64,000 nucleotides of DNA from Polyangium spumosum (GTDB lineage Bacteria > Myxococcota_A > Polyangia > Polyangiales > Polyangiaceae). Shown piece after piece: positions 9,369-17,513 of this stretch; position 1 is the stretch's first letter; the number at the start of each line of letters is the position of its first letter. The stretch is from NCBI RefSeq assembly GCF_009649845.1, contig NZ_WJIE01000009.1:288685-352684 (forward strand). Direction: 5' to 3'. The position numbers and the translations under genes are program-made. The notes under the pieces are model-generated. The model was not told the origin of the DNA and made no database searches. It worked only from the letters and a program-made list of their open reading frames with translations.

Positions 9369-10268
9369 CTAGCGCTTCAATCCGGCCTTCTCCGCGATCT
9401 TCGTGCTCGATTGCGCCGCGCGCACGGGGGCCGAATACGGGTACATGATCGCGACGCCCTCGGTCGTGACCGTACGCGCGCCGTCGTCGCGCACGATCTC
9501 GAGGATCGTCGCGTCGTCGATCGTGGCCATCGCGGCCTGGATCGTGGCCAGGTCCTTCGCGGCGGGCACGTGCTTCGGCGTCCGGACCCCGCCGGGCAGG
9601 CCCATCACGTGGACCATGGCGGCGGCGGCCTCCTTCGCGTCGCTGCCGCGGAACCAGGCGCCGACGTCGCGGGTATCGAGGTGGCTGCAGCCGGCGTAAA
9701 GCGCGGCCCCGTCGGCGCTCGTCTCGCGGGCGATACGCTCGGCGAGCCCGAGGAATCGCTGGCGGCCGTCGAGCTCGAAAAAGAGACGCGCGTATCCCTC
9801 GGAGAACGCGATTTCCACCTCGCCTCGTGGCTCGTATCGCACGACCGTGACCGACCCGTCGTTCACCGCCGCGAGCTTCTCGTCCACGTCCGCGCCGAGC
9901 TTGTTGTTCTGGCTCGCGGCTTCGATCACCGGGTGCGTGACCATCTTGCCGCCGCTCGGCGCGAGCCACAGCCGCACCGTGAATCCCTCGAGCGGCATCG
10001 CGCCCCAGGCGCCGCCGGTCCAGAGCATCGTGCGCGCCGCCTCGCAGGCGCGGGCGAGCCGCTCGCTCCTTTGTTGAGGCGATTCGCTCGCCGGGTCCGC
10101 CGACCGGGCGGGCGCGGGCGCGGGCTTTCGGCGCAGCGCCGTCACCGTGATGAGCAGCATCATGCCAATGCCGAGGCCGATGGCGAGCGGGACGAACCGT
10201 GATGGCGGGGGGACGTCGGGCTTGGAAGGCCGCTTCGGCGCGCGCTTTCCGCGAGGGGGAGCCTGCAT
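9369..10268 (-). CDS. hypothetical membrane-anchored protein
   Basis: 299 aa, not recognised. Residues 1-25 are basic and Pro-rich, followed by one membrane helix (FVPLAIGLGIGMMLLITVTAL), a short Ala/Pro linker (PAPAPARSADPAS) and a soluble, probably periplasmic, domain of about 230 residues without a known motif. Cys residues are few (AARACEAARTML region, YAGCSHLD). The gene is convergent with lolD (23 bp apart) and lies downstream of the Cys-rich lipoprotein gene on the same strand. Function unknown. Confidence 0.7.
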   Translation of the reverse strand: MQAPPRGKRAPKRPSKPDVPPPSRFVPLAIGLGIGMMLLITVTALRRKPAPAPARSADPASESPQQRSERLARACEAARTMLWTGGAWGAMPLEGFTVRLWLAPSGGKMVTHPVIEAASQNNKLGADVDEKLAAVNDGSVTVVRYEPRGEVEIAFSEGYARLFFELDGRQRFLGLAERIARETSADGAALYAGCSHLDTRDVGAWFRGSDAKEAAAAMVHVMGLPGGVRTPKHVPAAKDLATIQAAMATIDDATILEIVRDDGARTVTTEGVAIMYPYSAPVRAAQSSTKIAEKAGLKR

Positions 10269-10312
10269 GGGCGGAGCTTACTCCACCCACGCAGGTCGGG
10301 GGAACCGCGCTC

Positions 10313-10345
10313 GTCCGGACCCGGGAGGTTTTTCCGGATCCGGAC
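10313..10345 (-). terminator. possible hairpin after the Cys-rich gene
   Basis: GTCCGGA at 10313-10319 pairs with TCCGGAC at 10339-10345, 14 bp past the stop of the Cys-rich gene on the minus strand. No U-tract follows, so a terminator role is tentative. Confidence 0.3.
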
Positions 10346-10359
10346 GGACGCTCATTGCA

Positions 10360-12711
10360 TCAAGGGCAGGCCATGCCGTTGTTGCAGTCGTTCGGGCATT
10401 CCTGGCAGACGCCGCAGATGATGATCGCGTTGTAGTCCGCGACGCCGAACGGATGCGTCTGCTCGCACTGGACCTGGCATTGCACGTCGCCGGCCGGGCA
10501 CATGTTGATGCAGGCCGAGAGCATGGTGCACTCCGGGTTGTTCAGGCAGATCTGCAGGTCGTCCTCGCAGATGCCGCCCATGGCCATCGAGCAATCGAAG
10601 CAGCTCTGGCAGTTGTTCTGGTTGTCGCAGCTCGCCGGGCAGCCGAAGGCCATCGGGTCGACGCCGCAGCTCGAGCCGCACTCCTGGCAGAAGATGCAAT
10701 CGAGGATGTCGACGTACGTGTCGATCGCGTTCGGGTACTGCTGCGCGCATTGCTGCTGGCAGGCCTGGTCGCAGACGCCGCTCGCGGGGTTCAGGCAGTT
10801 GAAGAGGTCGACGCACTCCTGGTTGTTCGCGCAGGTCGCGAGCTCGTCCGAGCAGAGCCCGTCGAACGCGCATTGCTGGCAGGTGCCGCAATCGTTCAGC
10901 GTGTCGCAGCCGCCGGCCGGCTGGCAGACGCCGTCGTAGCAGGCGACGCTCGGCAGGCAGGCGTTGCCGCACATGCCGCAGTTCGCCTCGTCCGTCTGCA
11001 TGTCGACGCACTCGTTGCCGCACTTCGTCGTGCCGGCCGCGCAGCTCCCGCCGCAGGTGCCGTTCGAGCAGACCTCACCGGCGGCGCAGGCGACGCCGCA
11101 CATGCCGCAGTTGCTCGGGTCGAGCTGCGTGTCGACGCAGAGGTTCCCGCACTTCGTCGTGCCAGGGGCGCATTGTCCGGCGCACTGGCCGTTCGTGCAG
11201 ACCTGGCCGGCCGCGCAGACGACGCCGCAGGCGCCGCAGTTGCCCGGGTCGCTCTTCGTGTCGACGCAGGTATTCGAGCACTTCGTCGTGCCGCCGACGC
11301 AGTTCAGGTTGCACTGGCCGGCCGCGCAGACCTCACCGGCGGCGCAGGCATTGCCGCACATGCCGCAGTTCGAGCCGTCGGTGCTGGTGTCGACGCACTT
11401 GTTGCCGCACTTCGTCGTGCCGCCGACGCAGTTGAGCTGGCACATCCCGTTCGAGCAGACCTGGCCGGCGGCGCAGGCGTTGCCGCACATGCCGCAGTTC
11501 GCCGTGTCCGTCTTGACGTCGACGCAGAGCGAGCCGCACTTCGTCGTCTGACCGACGCAATTGAGCTGGCACTTGCCGGCCGTGCAGACCTCGCCGAAGG
11601 CGCAGGCCGCGCCGCACGCGCCGCAGTTCAGCGGGTCGAGCGACAGGTCGATGCACTTGCCATTGCAGTTCGCCGTGCCGCCGACGCAGGCGAGCTGGCA
11701 CATCCCGTTCGAGCAGACCTGGTCGTTCGGGCAGGCCGTGCCGCACATCCCGCAGTTCAGCGGGTCGACCGTGGTGTCGACGCACTTGCCATTGCAGTTC
11801 GTCGTGCCGCCCACGCAGGCGAGGCTGCAGGAGCCGTTCGCGCAGACCTCACCGGCCGCGCAGGTCTTGCCGCACATGCCGCAGTTCGTCGGGTCGATCG
11901 TGGGGTCGACGCACTTGCCATTGCAGTTCGTCGTGCCGCCGACGCATTGCGTGGCGCATTGGCCGTTCGAGCAGGCCTGGCCCGCCGGGCACGCCGTGCC
12001 GCACATGCCGCAGTTCAGCGGGTCGATCTTGGTGTCGACGCACTTGCCATTGCAGTTCTGGGTGCCGCCGACGCACGCGAGCCCGCATTGCCCGTTCGCG
12101 CAGACCTCGCCGGCCGCGCAGGCCGTGCCGCACATGCCGCAGTTCGCCGGATCGATCTTCGTGTCGACGCACTGGCCTTCGCAGTTCGTCGTGCCGCCGA
12201 CGCATTGCGTGGCGCATTGCCCGCCGGAGCAGACCTCGCCGGCCGCGCAGGCCGTGCCGCACATGCCGCAGTTCGCGGGGTCGACCGCCGTGTCGACGCA
12301 CTTGCCGTCGCAGTTCTCGGTGCCGCCTGCGCAGGTCAGGCCGCACATGCCCGCGGAGCAGACCTCGCCGGCCCCGCAGGCCGTGCCGCACATGCCGCAG
12401 TTGTTCGGATCGAAGTCCGTGATCGTGCAGGCGCCGTCGCATTCGGTTTGTCCGGGCGGACACGCGCTCCCGCCGCCCGCGCCGCCCTGGCCGCCCTGGC
12501 CGCCCCCGCCCTGGGCCATGCCGCCCTGGCCGCCCGTGGCGCCCGCGCCGCCGTCGCCGCCCGTGGCGCCGGAGCCGCCGTTGCCGCCGTTGCCGGTGGT
12601 GTTCGACCCGCCGTCGCTACACCCCGTCCACGAAGCCACGGCGAGGCTCATGAAAGCCGCCGTGAGCGCCCATCGCCACCCCCCGCGGGGGGATTGCGCC
12701 TTGTTGCTCAT
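10360..12711 (-). CDS. giant Cys-rich tandem-repeat lipoprotein
   Basis: 783 aa. Signal peptide with lipobox-like SWTGC (Cys31), a Gly/Thr-rich linker to residue 80, then twelve tandem 43-residue units (about 84-599). Each unit has the pattern C-x4-6-C-x3-C-V-D-x6-N-C-G-x-C-G-x2-C-x6-C-x4-C, i.e. eight Cys with NCGMCG as the most constant core. The last 180 residues are a different Cys-rich region made of two related halves (CQQCAFDGLC... and CQSCFDCSMAMGG...). More than 100 cysteines suggest an exported disulfide-rich stalk or surface fibre, or metal binding. Such myxobacterial repeat proteins are often mislabelled as tryptophan synthase alpha chain; nothing here supports that. A Shine-Dalgarno-like AGGAAGG precedes the ATG. 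Confidence 0.85.
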   Translation of the reverse strand: MSNKAQSPRGGWRWALTAAFMSLAVASWTGCSDGGSNTTGNGGNGGSGATGGDGGAGATGGQGGMAQGGGGQGGQGGAGGGSACPPGQTECDGACTITDFDPNNCGMCGTACGAGEVCSAGMCGLTCAGGTENCDGKCVDTAVDPANCGMCGTACAAGEVCSGGQCATQCVGGTTNCEGQCVDTKIDPANCGMCGTACAAGEVCANGQCGLACVGGTQNCNGKCVDTKIDPLNCGMCGTACPAGQACSNGQCATQCVGGTTNCNGKCVDPTIDPTNCGMCGKTCAAGEVCANGSCSLACVGGTTNCNGKCVDTTVDPLNCGMCGTACPNDQVCSNGMCQLACVGGTANCNGKCIDLSLDPLNCGACGAACAFGEVCTAGKCQLNCVGQTTKCGSLCVDVKTDTANCGMCGNACAAGQVCSNGMCQLNCVGGTTKCGNKCVDTSTDGSNCGMCGNACAAGEVCAAGQCNLNCVGGTTKCSNTCVDTKSDPGNCGACGVVCAAGQVCTNGQCAGQCAPGTTKCGNLCVDTQLDPSNCGMCGVACAAGEVCSNGTCGGSCAAGTTKCGNECVDMQTDEANCGMCGNACLPSVACYDGVCQPAGGCDTLNDCGTCQQCAFDGLCSDELATCANNQECVDLFNCLNPASGVCDQACQQQCAQQYPNAIDTYVDILDCIFCQECGSSCGVDPMAFGCPASCDNQNNCQSCFDCSMAMGGICEDDLQICLNNPECTMLSACINMCPAGDVQCQVQCEQTHPFGVADYNAIIICGVCQECPNDCNNGMACP
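10915..12462 (-). repeat. twelve 129-bp coding tandem repeats
   Basis: Twelve units of 129 bp (43 codons) within the Cys-rich lipoprotein gene, from the codon for Cys84 to about residue 599. Units 2-6 are the most alike; units 8-12 share a T-K-C-G variant instead of T-N-C-N-G-K, so the array looks like two sub-expansions. Confidence 0.85.
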
Positions 12712-13000
12712 CGTTGTTGAAACCTTCCTGTAAGCAGCACAACTGCGATTTCAGTGTCATTTCCGTCCGCTGCGGCACGGTCGTCCGCGATCGTCGGCAT
12801 TGCGGCCGCGCTCGCGGGCTTTTCGAGGCGGCCATGCCGCAGTCGGGAAGGAAGTGATCCGCTGGAATCGCCCCGGGGACCGTCCCTCGGGCGACCGACC
12901 TTACCACTGCCCGGACGGACAAGGAAGCGTTCGGGCGGCTCTTGGGCGGACGAGAAATGTCCGAAATTCAGGAGAGGCGTCTGTTAAAGCGGCATTTTAT
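12712..13000. other. 289-bp intergenic region with a weak terminator-like hairpin
   Basis: Lies upstream of the Cys-rich gene and downstream of the GMC oxidoreductase gene, both on the minus strand. AGCGGC/GCCGCT arms (12988-12993 and 13009-13014) straddle the GMC stop codon and are followed on the minus strand by TTTAACAG, a weak terminator. The remainder presumably carries the promoter of the Cys-rich gene; I see no clear sigma70 or sigma54 motif. Confidence 0.35.
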
Positions 13001-14995
13001 CTAGCCAAGCCGCTGGTGCAGGATCTCAGCCGCGCGCAAGGCCATCGCCATGATGGTCATCTGCGGGTTCACGCCGAGCGAGGAGGGGATGGCGCTGCCG
13101 TCGCATACATAGAGGCCGGCGACGTCGTGGGCCTCGTGGTCGGGGCCGAGGCAGGAGCGGGCGGGATTCGTGCCGATGCGGCAGGTCCCGAGGGGGTGGT
13201 ACGCCGTCACCTCGATGTCGCCCGGCTGGATGCGGCTCGACCGGAGGCGGTCGAGGGCCTGCTTCGAGCTCACCTCGTCGTGCCCCGCGACAAAAGGCAA
13301 GACGCGGCGCGCGCCGGCGGCCTGGAAGACCTCGCAGAGGATCTCGACGCCGCGCTGGAGGAGCCGCGTGTCCCGCCCGTTCATGCGGTAGAGCGGGAGC
13401 GGCCGGCCGCCGGGCCCGGCGCGGACCTCGCCGCGGCTATGGTCCTGGATCATGAAGCCGAACGTCGCGAGGTACGGATATTTCTCCATCAGCTCGACGT
13501 ACCGCGGCCCCGACCAGGGCACGCCGAGCGCGGCCACGTCGAAGGGGAGCGAGCCTCCCTCGAAGAGCAGGCCCTCCTCGGCGAACTGGTCGATCGAATA
13601 CCCTTGCGGGATCCCGTTCCATTGGTCGACGCGGTCGTCGAAGAGCGCCATGACCTTCGAGGCCGGGTGGATCGAGAGGTTTTTCCCGAGCATCCCCGAG
13701 GAGAGGCAAGCGCCGCTCCTGCGCAGGAGCAGCGGCGTCATCAGCGTGCCGCCGGCGACGACGACGGCGTCGGCGCGGACCCGGAGGCGCGGCGCGCGGC
13801 CGTCCCGGCGTTCGGCGCCGAGCGTCGCGGTCACGCCGCGGGCGCGGCCGGCCACGATGTCCACGAAATCGACACGCGCGGCCGTCACGAGCTCGGCGCC
13901 TTTGGAGAGCGCGGCGGGCACGTAGCTCACGTCGGTGGATCGTTTCGCGCCCGTGGGGCAGCCGAAACAACAGATACCCTGTCCGTCGCAATCGGGGGCG
14001 TTGCGGTTCAGGGCGTGGTGGTGGAGGCCGAGGTGCTCGGCGCCGCGTGCGATGATCCCGGCGATCTTGCCGAGGTGGAGCGGGCTCGCGGGGGCGACGC
14101 CGAGCATCGCCTCGACGCGCTCGTAATAAGGGCCGAGGCCCTCGGGCGAGAAATCGCCGGGCAGGCCGTGGTGATCGCGCCAGTAGGCGAAGGTGCGCGC
14201 CGGGGCGCGGTAGCAGGTGCCCGAGTTGATGACCGTGCTGCCGCCGACGGCGCGCCCGGCCCATACCGGGATGTTCACGTTGCCGCCGAGCGCGACGGTC
14301 ATGCCCTTGTCGCGATAGAGGTCGCGATAGGCCCTGGAGGGCCGGCCGTTGAAGCTCGAGCGCCTGTGGTAATGGCCCTCCTCCAGCAAGAGCACGGCCC
14401 GCCCGCGCGAGGCGAGCTCGTAGGCCGCGGCGGCGCCGCCCGCGCCCGTGCCGACGACGACGACCTCGCATTCGAGGTCGAGATCCGCGCTCACGTCGCG
14501 CCCGTCGGTCACCCGGGCGAGCCAGCGGGGGTTCTCGTCGCGCACCGTCTCGAGCTCGTAGCGGCAGCCGACGTGGCGGAACATCTCGGGCCGGTCGAAA
14601 TGCATGGCCTTGAGCGGCGTGAGCAGGACGCGGAGGACCTCGCGGATCGGCAGCAGCCGCGATTGCTCGAAGCGCTCGAGGGCCGAGAGGCGCTCTTCGG
14701 GGGCGAGGGCCGAGAAGGGGCGGCGCTTCGTGGGGACCGTGGAGAGCTCGACGGCCCAGAGGGCGGCCTGGAAGACGCGGATCGCGTCCCGGGGGATGTC
14801 GGACAGGTAGCGGACCGTGGCCTCGGCGGTCTTGCGGCCGGCGCCTTCGAGGAAGGCGCCGGGGGGGATGGCGGCCTCGGCGACGGCCGTGAGGATGTCG
14901 AGCTCGCGCGCGGAGAGCCACGCCTCGTGGCCGGCCTGCGCGGGCTGTGCCTTGGGAAGGGGGACGGAGAGCGAAGGCTCCGGGTGAGCGACCAT
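13001..14995 (-). CDS. GMC-family FAD-dependent alcohol/sterol oxidoreductase
   Basis: 664 aa. The first 160 residues are an alpha-helical domain of the kind found in long-chain fatty alcohol oxidases. A Rossmann FAD-binding motif follows at about 178-195 (VVVVGTGAGGAAAAYELAS), then the GMC domain with WAGRAVGGSTVINSGTCYR, and a GMC C-terminal domain with the catalytic His in EVTAYHPLGTCRIG and the Asn in GVNPQMTIMAMAL. The family oxidises primary alcohols, sugars or sterols; the layout with a helical N-domain favours a long-chain alcohol or steroid substrate, which is inference. Two Cys (CDGQGICCFGCPTG) may bind a metal or cluster. Monocistronic; no signal peptide seen. Confidence 0.87.
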   Translation of the reverse strand: MVAHPEPSLSVPLPKAQPAQAGHEAWLSARELDILTAVAEAAIPPGAFLEGAGRKTAEATVRYLSDIPRDAIRVFQAALWAVELSTVPTKRRPFSALAPEERLSALERFEQSRLLPIREVLRVLLTPLKAMHFDRPEMFRHVGCRYELETVRDENPRWLARVTDGRDVSADLDLECEVVVVGTGAGGAAAAYELASRGRAVLLLEEGHYHRRSSFNGRPSRAYRDLYRDKGMTVALGGNVNIPVWAGRAVGGSTVINSGTCYRAPARTFAYWRDHHGLPGDFSPEGLGPYYERVEAMLGVAPASPLHLGKIAGIIARGAEHLGLHHHALNRNAPDCDGQGICCFGCPTGAKRSTDVSYVPAALSKGAELVTAARVDFVDIVAGRARGVTATLGAERRDGRAPRLRVRADAVVVAGGTLMTPLLLRRSGACLSSGMLGKNLSIHPASKVMALFDDRVDQWNGIPQGYSIDQFAEEGLLFEGGSLPFDVAALGVPWSGPRYVELMEKYPYLATFGFMIQDHSRGEVRAGPGGRPLPLYRMNGRDTRLLQRGVEILCEVFQAAGARRVLPFVAGHDEVSSKQALDRLRSSRIQPGDIEVTAYHPLGTCRIGTNPARSCLGPDHEAHDVAGLYVCDGSAIPSSLGVNPQMTIMAMALRAAEILHQRLG

Positions 14996-15084
14996 GCTTT
15001 GGCTCCCTTGCGTACTAAAAATTCTGTAGCGAAAGAACGCTCAGAACACAAGGGGGCGAGCACGGCCGTCGCGCGGGCGAGCCC

Positions 15085-16113
15085 TCACTCGATCGGCAGG
15101 ATGATCAGCGGGCTCGAGTGGTGCAGGTTGAGCGTCTCCCAGGCCTCGTCGTCGACGGCGACGCCGCGGGGGCCTTCGCGCAGGTGGCCGAGCACGGCGC
15201 GGAAGAAGGGCGGCTCGGGCATCTCGACGGCGAGGATGCCTTTGCGGTCGCCCGGCACCGGGGAGTAGGGGCGGTCGGCGCGGGTGCGCTTCGTGTCGGC
15301 GATGAGGGAGATCTCATCCATCCGCGCCGTGTAGTGCGGGCCGCCGTCGAAGGGGTCGACGCGGTGGGCGTACCGGAAGCCGATGCGGCGCAGGAGCTTC
15401 TCGACCCCGCGCGTCTGCAGGCCGGTCTTGCCGATGACCTTCTGGGCCTCCTCGGACATGAGGGTCGCGTGGATGACGCCCTCGGGGAAGAGGCCCTTGA
15501 TGAACTCCTTGTTCTTCTTCGAGAGCCGGTCGGCCTCGCCGTACGTGAGGCCGGTGAAGCGCCGGCCGAGGGCCTCCCAGAGGTGGCTCGTGCCGTCGGG
15601 CTCGAGCGGGGGCATGAGCTCGGCGAGGATCTCCTGCTGGAAGAGCTCGCGGTGGGCGGCGAGGTAGAGGAACCGGACGTACGAGATGAACGTGCCGAGC
15701 CTGTCGGTGCGGCGGTACTCGGGCATGATCACGAGGCCGCCGATCTCGGTCGGGCCGTCGTACGAGTAACCGATGCGCAGGAGCGTGTGGTAGAAATGCC
15801 GGTCGATCGTGGCCGAGTACCGCTCCTCGTCGATGACGTCGAAGTAGATGTAGGGCGCGCCTCGCCGGCCGAGCTGGGCGATGATCATCGACGTGCCGAT
15901 GATGTGCTCCTTCTGCCGGTCGATGAGGACGAAGACGTACTGCCGGAGGCGCGGATCCTTGATCTCGCCGGTGAAGCTCTTGTGGGAGAGGCTCACGATC
16001 TCGTGAATCTCGTCCCGATCGTGCGGCAGGTTGACCGAGTTGAGGTGTCGCGCGACGCGGAGCATTTGCTCCTCATCACCGAGGGTGGCGGCGCGGATCT
16101 CGAAGGGCAGCAT
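15085..16113 (-). CDS. AstA-like arginine N-succinyltransferase (GNAT-type acyltransferase)
   Basis: 342 aa. Resembles AstA, which succinylates L-arginine in the first step of the ammonia-producing AST catabolic pathway. Family features visible are the N-terminal IRAATLGDEEQMLRVA, the middle GLVIMPEYRRTDRLGTFIS, then LWEALGRRFTGLTYGEAD, LMSEEAQKVIGKTG and the diagnostic FRYAHRVDPFDGGPHYTA. The start at 16113 (MLPFEIRAATLG) is preferred over an upstream frame start at 16581, because the 156 residues in between are Pro/Arg-rich shadow sequence of the neighbouring gene. No astB, astC, astD or astE homologue is in the window, so the enzyme may have another role. Confidence 0.8.
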   Translation of the reverse strand: MLPFEIRAATLGDEEQMLRVARHLNSVNLPHDRDEIHEIVSLSHKSFTGEIKDPRLRQYVFVLIDRQKEHIIGTSMIIAQLGRRGAPYIYFDVIDEERYSATIDRHFYHTLLRIGYSYDGPTEIGGLVIMPEYRRTDRLGTFISYVRFLYLAAHRELFQQEILAELMPPLEPDGTSHLWEALGRRFTGLTYGEADRLSKKNKEFIKGLFPEGVIHATLMSEEAQKVIGKTGLQTRGVEKLLRRIGFRYAHRVDPFDGGPHYTARMDEISLIADTKRTRADRPYSPVPGDRKGILAVEMPEPPFFRAVLGHLREGPRGVAVDDEAWETLNLHHSSPLIILPIE

Positions 16114-16127
16114 GGGAAACGGGGGTC

Positions 16128-16171
16128 GGGGGCGGTTGGGCTCGGCTCGTCCGAGCGTAGCGGCGGCCCCC
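16128..16171. repeat. degenerate palindromic element, intergenic copy
   Basis: GGGGGC (16128-16133) pairs with GCCCCC (16166-16171) and GCTCGG (16140-16145) with CCGAGC (16151-16156) around the loop CTCGT. The inner hairpin is identical to the lysS copy, but spacers are 6 and 9 nt instead of 3 and 3. Lies between the AstA-like gene start and the FGE-like gene end. Confidence 0.7.
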
Positions 16172-16267
16172 AGCGGCGCGAAGCCTAGATGGGCGAGCGA
16201 CCTTGGGCCACCGGCGACGGCAACATGCGAAGCCGGCCCCGCGGAGACTGTACCATCGGTGTATGCG

Positions 16268-17482
16268 TTAGCCCGAACAGCAGGCGCTGGTCCAGTTCTC
16301 TCCCATGTCCCGTTTCGTGCAGCCGTCCCCCGCGATGACCGGGTTCCGGCTGTAAAACGTTCCGCCCTCGTAACGATAAGCGGCCGGGTGGCCAGCGTAA
16401 TGCGCCTTGCAGTCGTCGTCGAAACGCGGGGTGCGGGTGCGATGGACGGGGGCGGGGGAAGCGGGGGCGTCGGGCGTGGCCGTGGAGGCCCCGGCGGGGC
16501 TCGTGGTGGCCTCGGCGCGGGCCGGAAGGACGACGCCGCGGAGGGAGCAAGCCTTGCCGTTCCAGGAGCGCCCAGGCTCACACAGCGGCTCGCCCTTCAC
16601 GCGGACGCAGGCGCCGCCGCGCGCCTCGGTGTCGGGGGGGCAGGTGAGCGGGGTCTGCGACTTGGCGCATCGCACGCCGAGGGAAGCGCTCCACTTGTGG
16701 GGCTCGTACCGGTTGCGGAGGGCCGTGCGTAGCCACTTGGGGAAGCGGCGGCTCCAGCTCCCGCCGCGGTAGACGCGGTGGGTGCCGGTGGTGGCCACGT
16801 CGGGGTAGGGGCCGTAGACGGTGGAGGTCCATTCCCAGACGTTGCCCGACATGTCGTGCAGGCCAAAACCACCGGCGGGGAAGGAGGCGACGGGGCAGGA
16901 GCCTGGGTGGTCGTAGCAGGCGTGTTTTTCGTCGGGCGGGTCGTCGCCCCAGGAGAACTTGTGGTGCTCGTTGCCGCTTCGCGCGGCGTACTCCCACTCG
17001 CGCTCGGTGGGCAGGCGCTTCCCGGCGAAGGCGCAGTAGGCCTCGGCCTGGTGGAAGTCGATGCAACTGATGGGGTGGTTTGCCTTGTCGGGGGCGTCGC
17101 CGGGGCAGAAGGACTCGCCGGTGTGCGCGGGGGTGCAGGCGCCGGCGGCGACACAGGCGCGGTAGGCGGCGACGGTGACCTCGGTGCGGTCGAGGTAGAA
17201 GCCGGCGAGGACGACCTCGTGCATCGGCTTCTCCTCGGGCAACCCCTCGAGCGCGCGCGAGCCCATGAGGTAGATGGCCGGCGGGAGGGCGATCATGCCC
17301 TCGGGCGGAGGCACGGGCGCGGGAGCGGAAGCGGTCGCAGGAGCGGTCGCGGGAGCGGCAGCGGTCGCGGTGACGTGTGTCGACGCGGGTGCAGGTGCAG
17401 GGGGCGTTTCGGTGCTGCATCCGAGAGCCACGGCGGCGAGCAACGGAAGGAGCAGGACCGGGCGATCCACGGCGCGGAGCAT
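16268..17482 (-). CDS. FGE-sulfatase (SUMF1)-domain lipoprotein
   Basis: 404 aa. Lipoprotein signal with LAAVALGCS (Cys at about 22), an Ala/Pro/Thr linker, then a formylglycine-generating-enzyme-like domain (about 65-260) with MGSRALEGLPEEKPMHEV, FYLDRTEVTVAAYRACV, RLPTEREWEYAARSG, FGLHDMSGNVWEWTS and RVYRGGSWSRR. These are the hallmarks of SUMF1/EgtB-type folds. The domain is followed by about 140 residues with several Cys (CPPDTEARGGACV, DGCTKRDMGENWTSACCSG) that are not part of the fold. In myxobacteria most such proteins are thought to be structural or regulatory rather than true sulfatase activators; no sulfatase gene is nearby. Ends 31 bp before the aroE stop side. Confidence 0.85.
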   Translation of the reverse strand: MLRAVDRPVLLLPLLAAVALGCSTETPPAPAPASTHVTATAAAPATAPATASAPAPVPPPEGMIALPPAIYLMGSRALEGLPEEKPMHEVVLAGFYLDRTEVTVAAYRACVAAGACTPAHTGESFCPGDAPDKANHPISCIDFHQAEAYCAFAGKRLPTEREWEYAARSGNEHHKFSWGDDPPDEKHACYDHPGSCPVASFPAGGFGLHDMSGNVWEWTSTVYGPYPDVATTGTHRVYRGGSWSRRFPKWLRTALRNRYEPHKWSASLGVRCAKSQTPLTCPPDTEARGGACVRVKGEPLCEPGRSWNGKACSLRGVVLPARAEATTSPAGASTATPDAPASPAPVHRTRTPRFDDDCKAHYAGHPAAYRYEGGTFYSRNPVIAGDGCTKRDMGENWTSACCSG

Positions 17483-17513
17483 GCCGGAGGGCCGCGACGG
17501 TCTGCAAACAAAC

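Noticed and set aside
10360-12711. Annotation as tryptophan synthase alpha chain, as often seen for such repeats.
   Set aside because: No TIM-barrel or TrpA motif is present; the sequence is an exported Cys-rich repeat protein.
10147-12720. An 857-codon plus-strand frame with repeated RAAHAAV-type units opposite the Cys-rich gene.
   Set aside because: It mirrors the 129-bp repeats of the real minus-strand gene; the Cys-rich frame has a signal peptide, lipobox, Shine-Dalgarno and regular cysteines, the other only Ala/Arg/Val bias.
16114-16581. N-terminal extension of the AstA-like protein to 498 aa.
   Set aside because: The added part is Pro/Arg-rich shadow of the FGE-like gene and contains the intergenic palindrome; the family start is at 16113.
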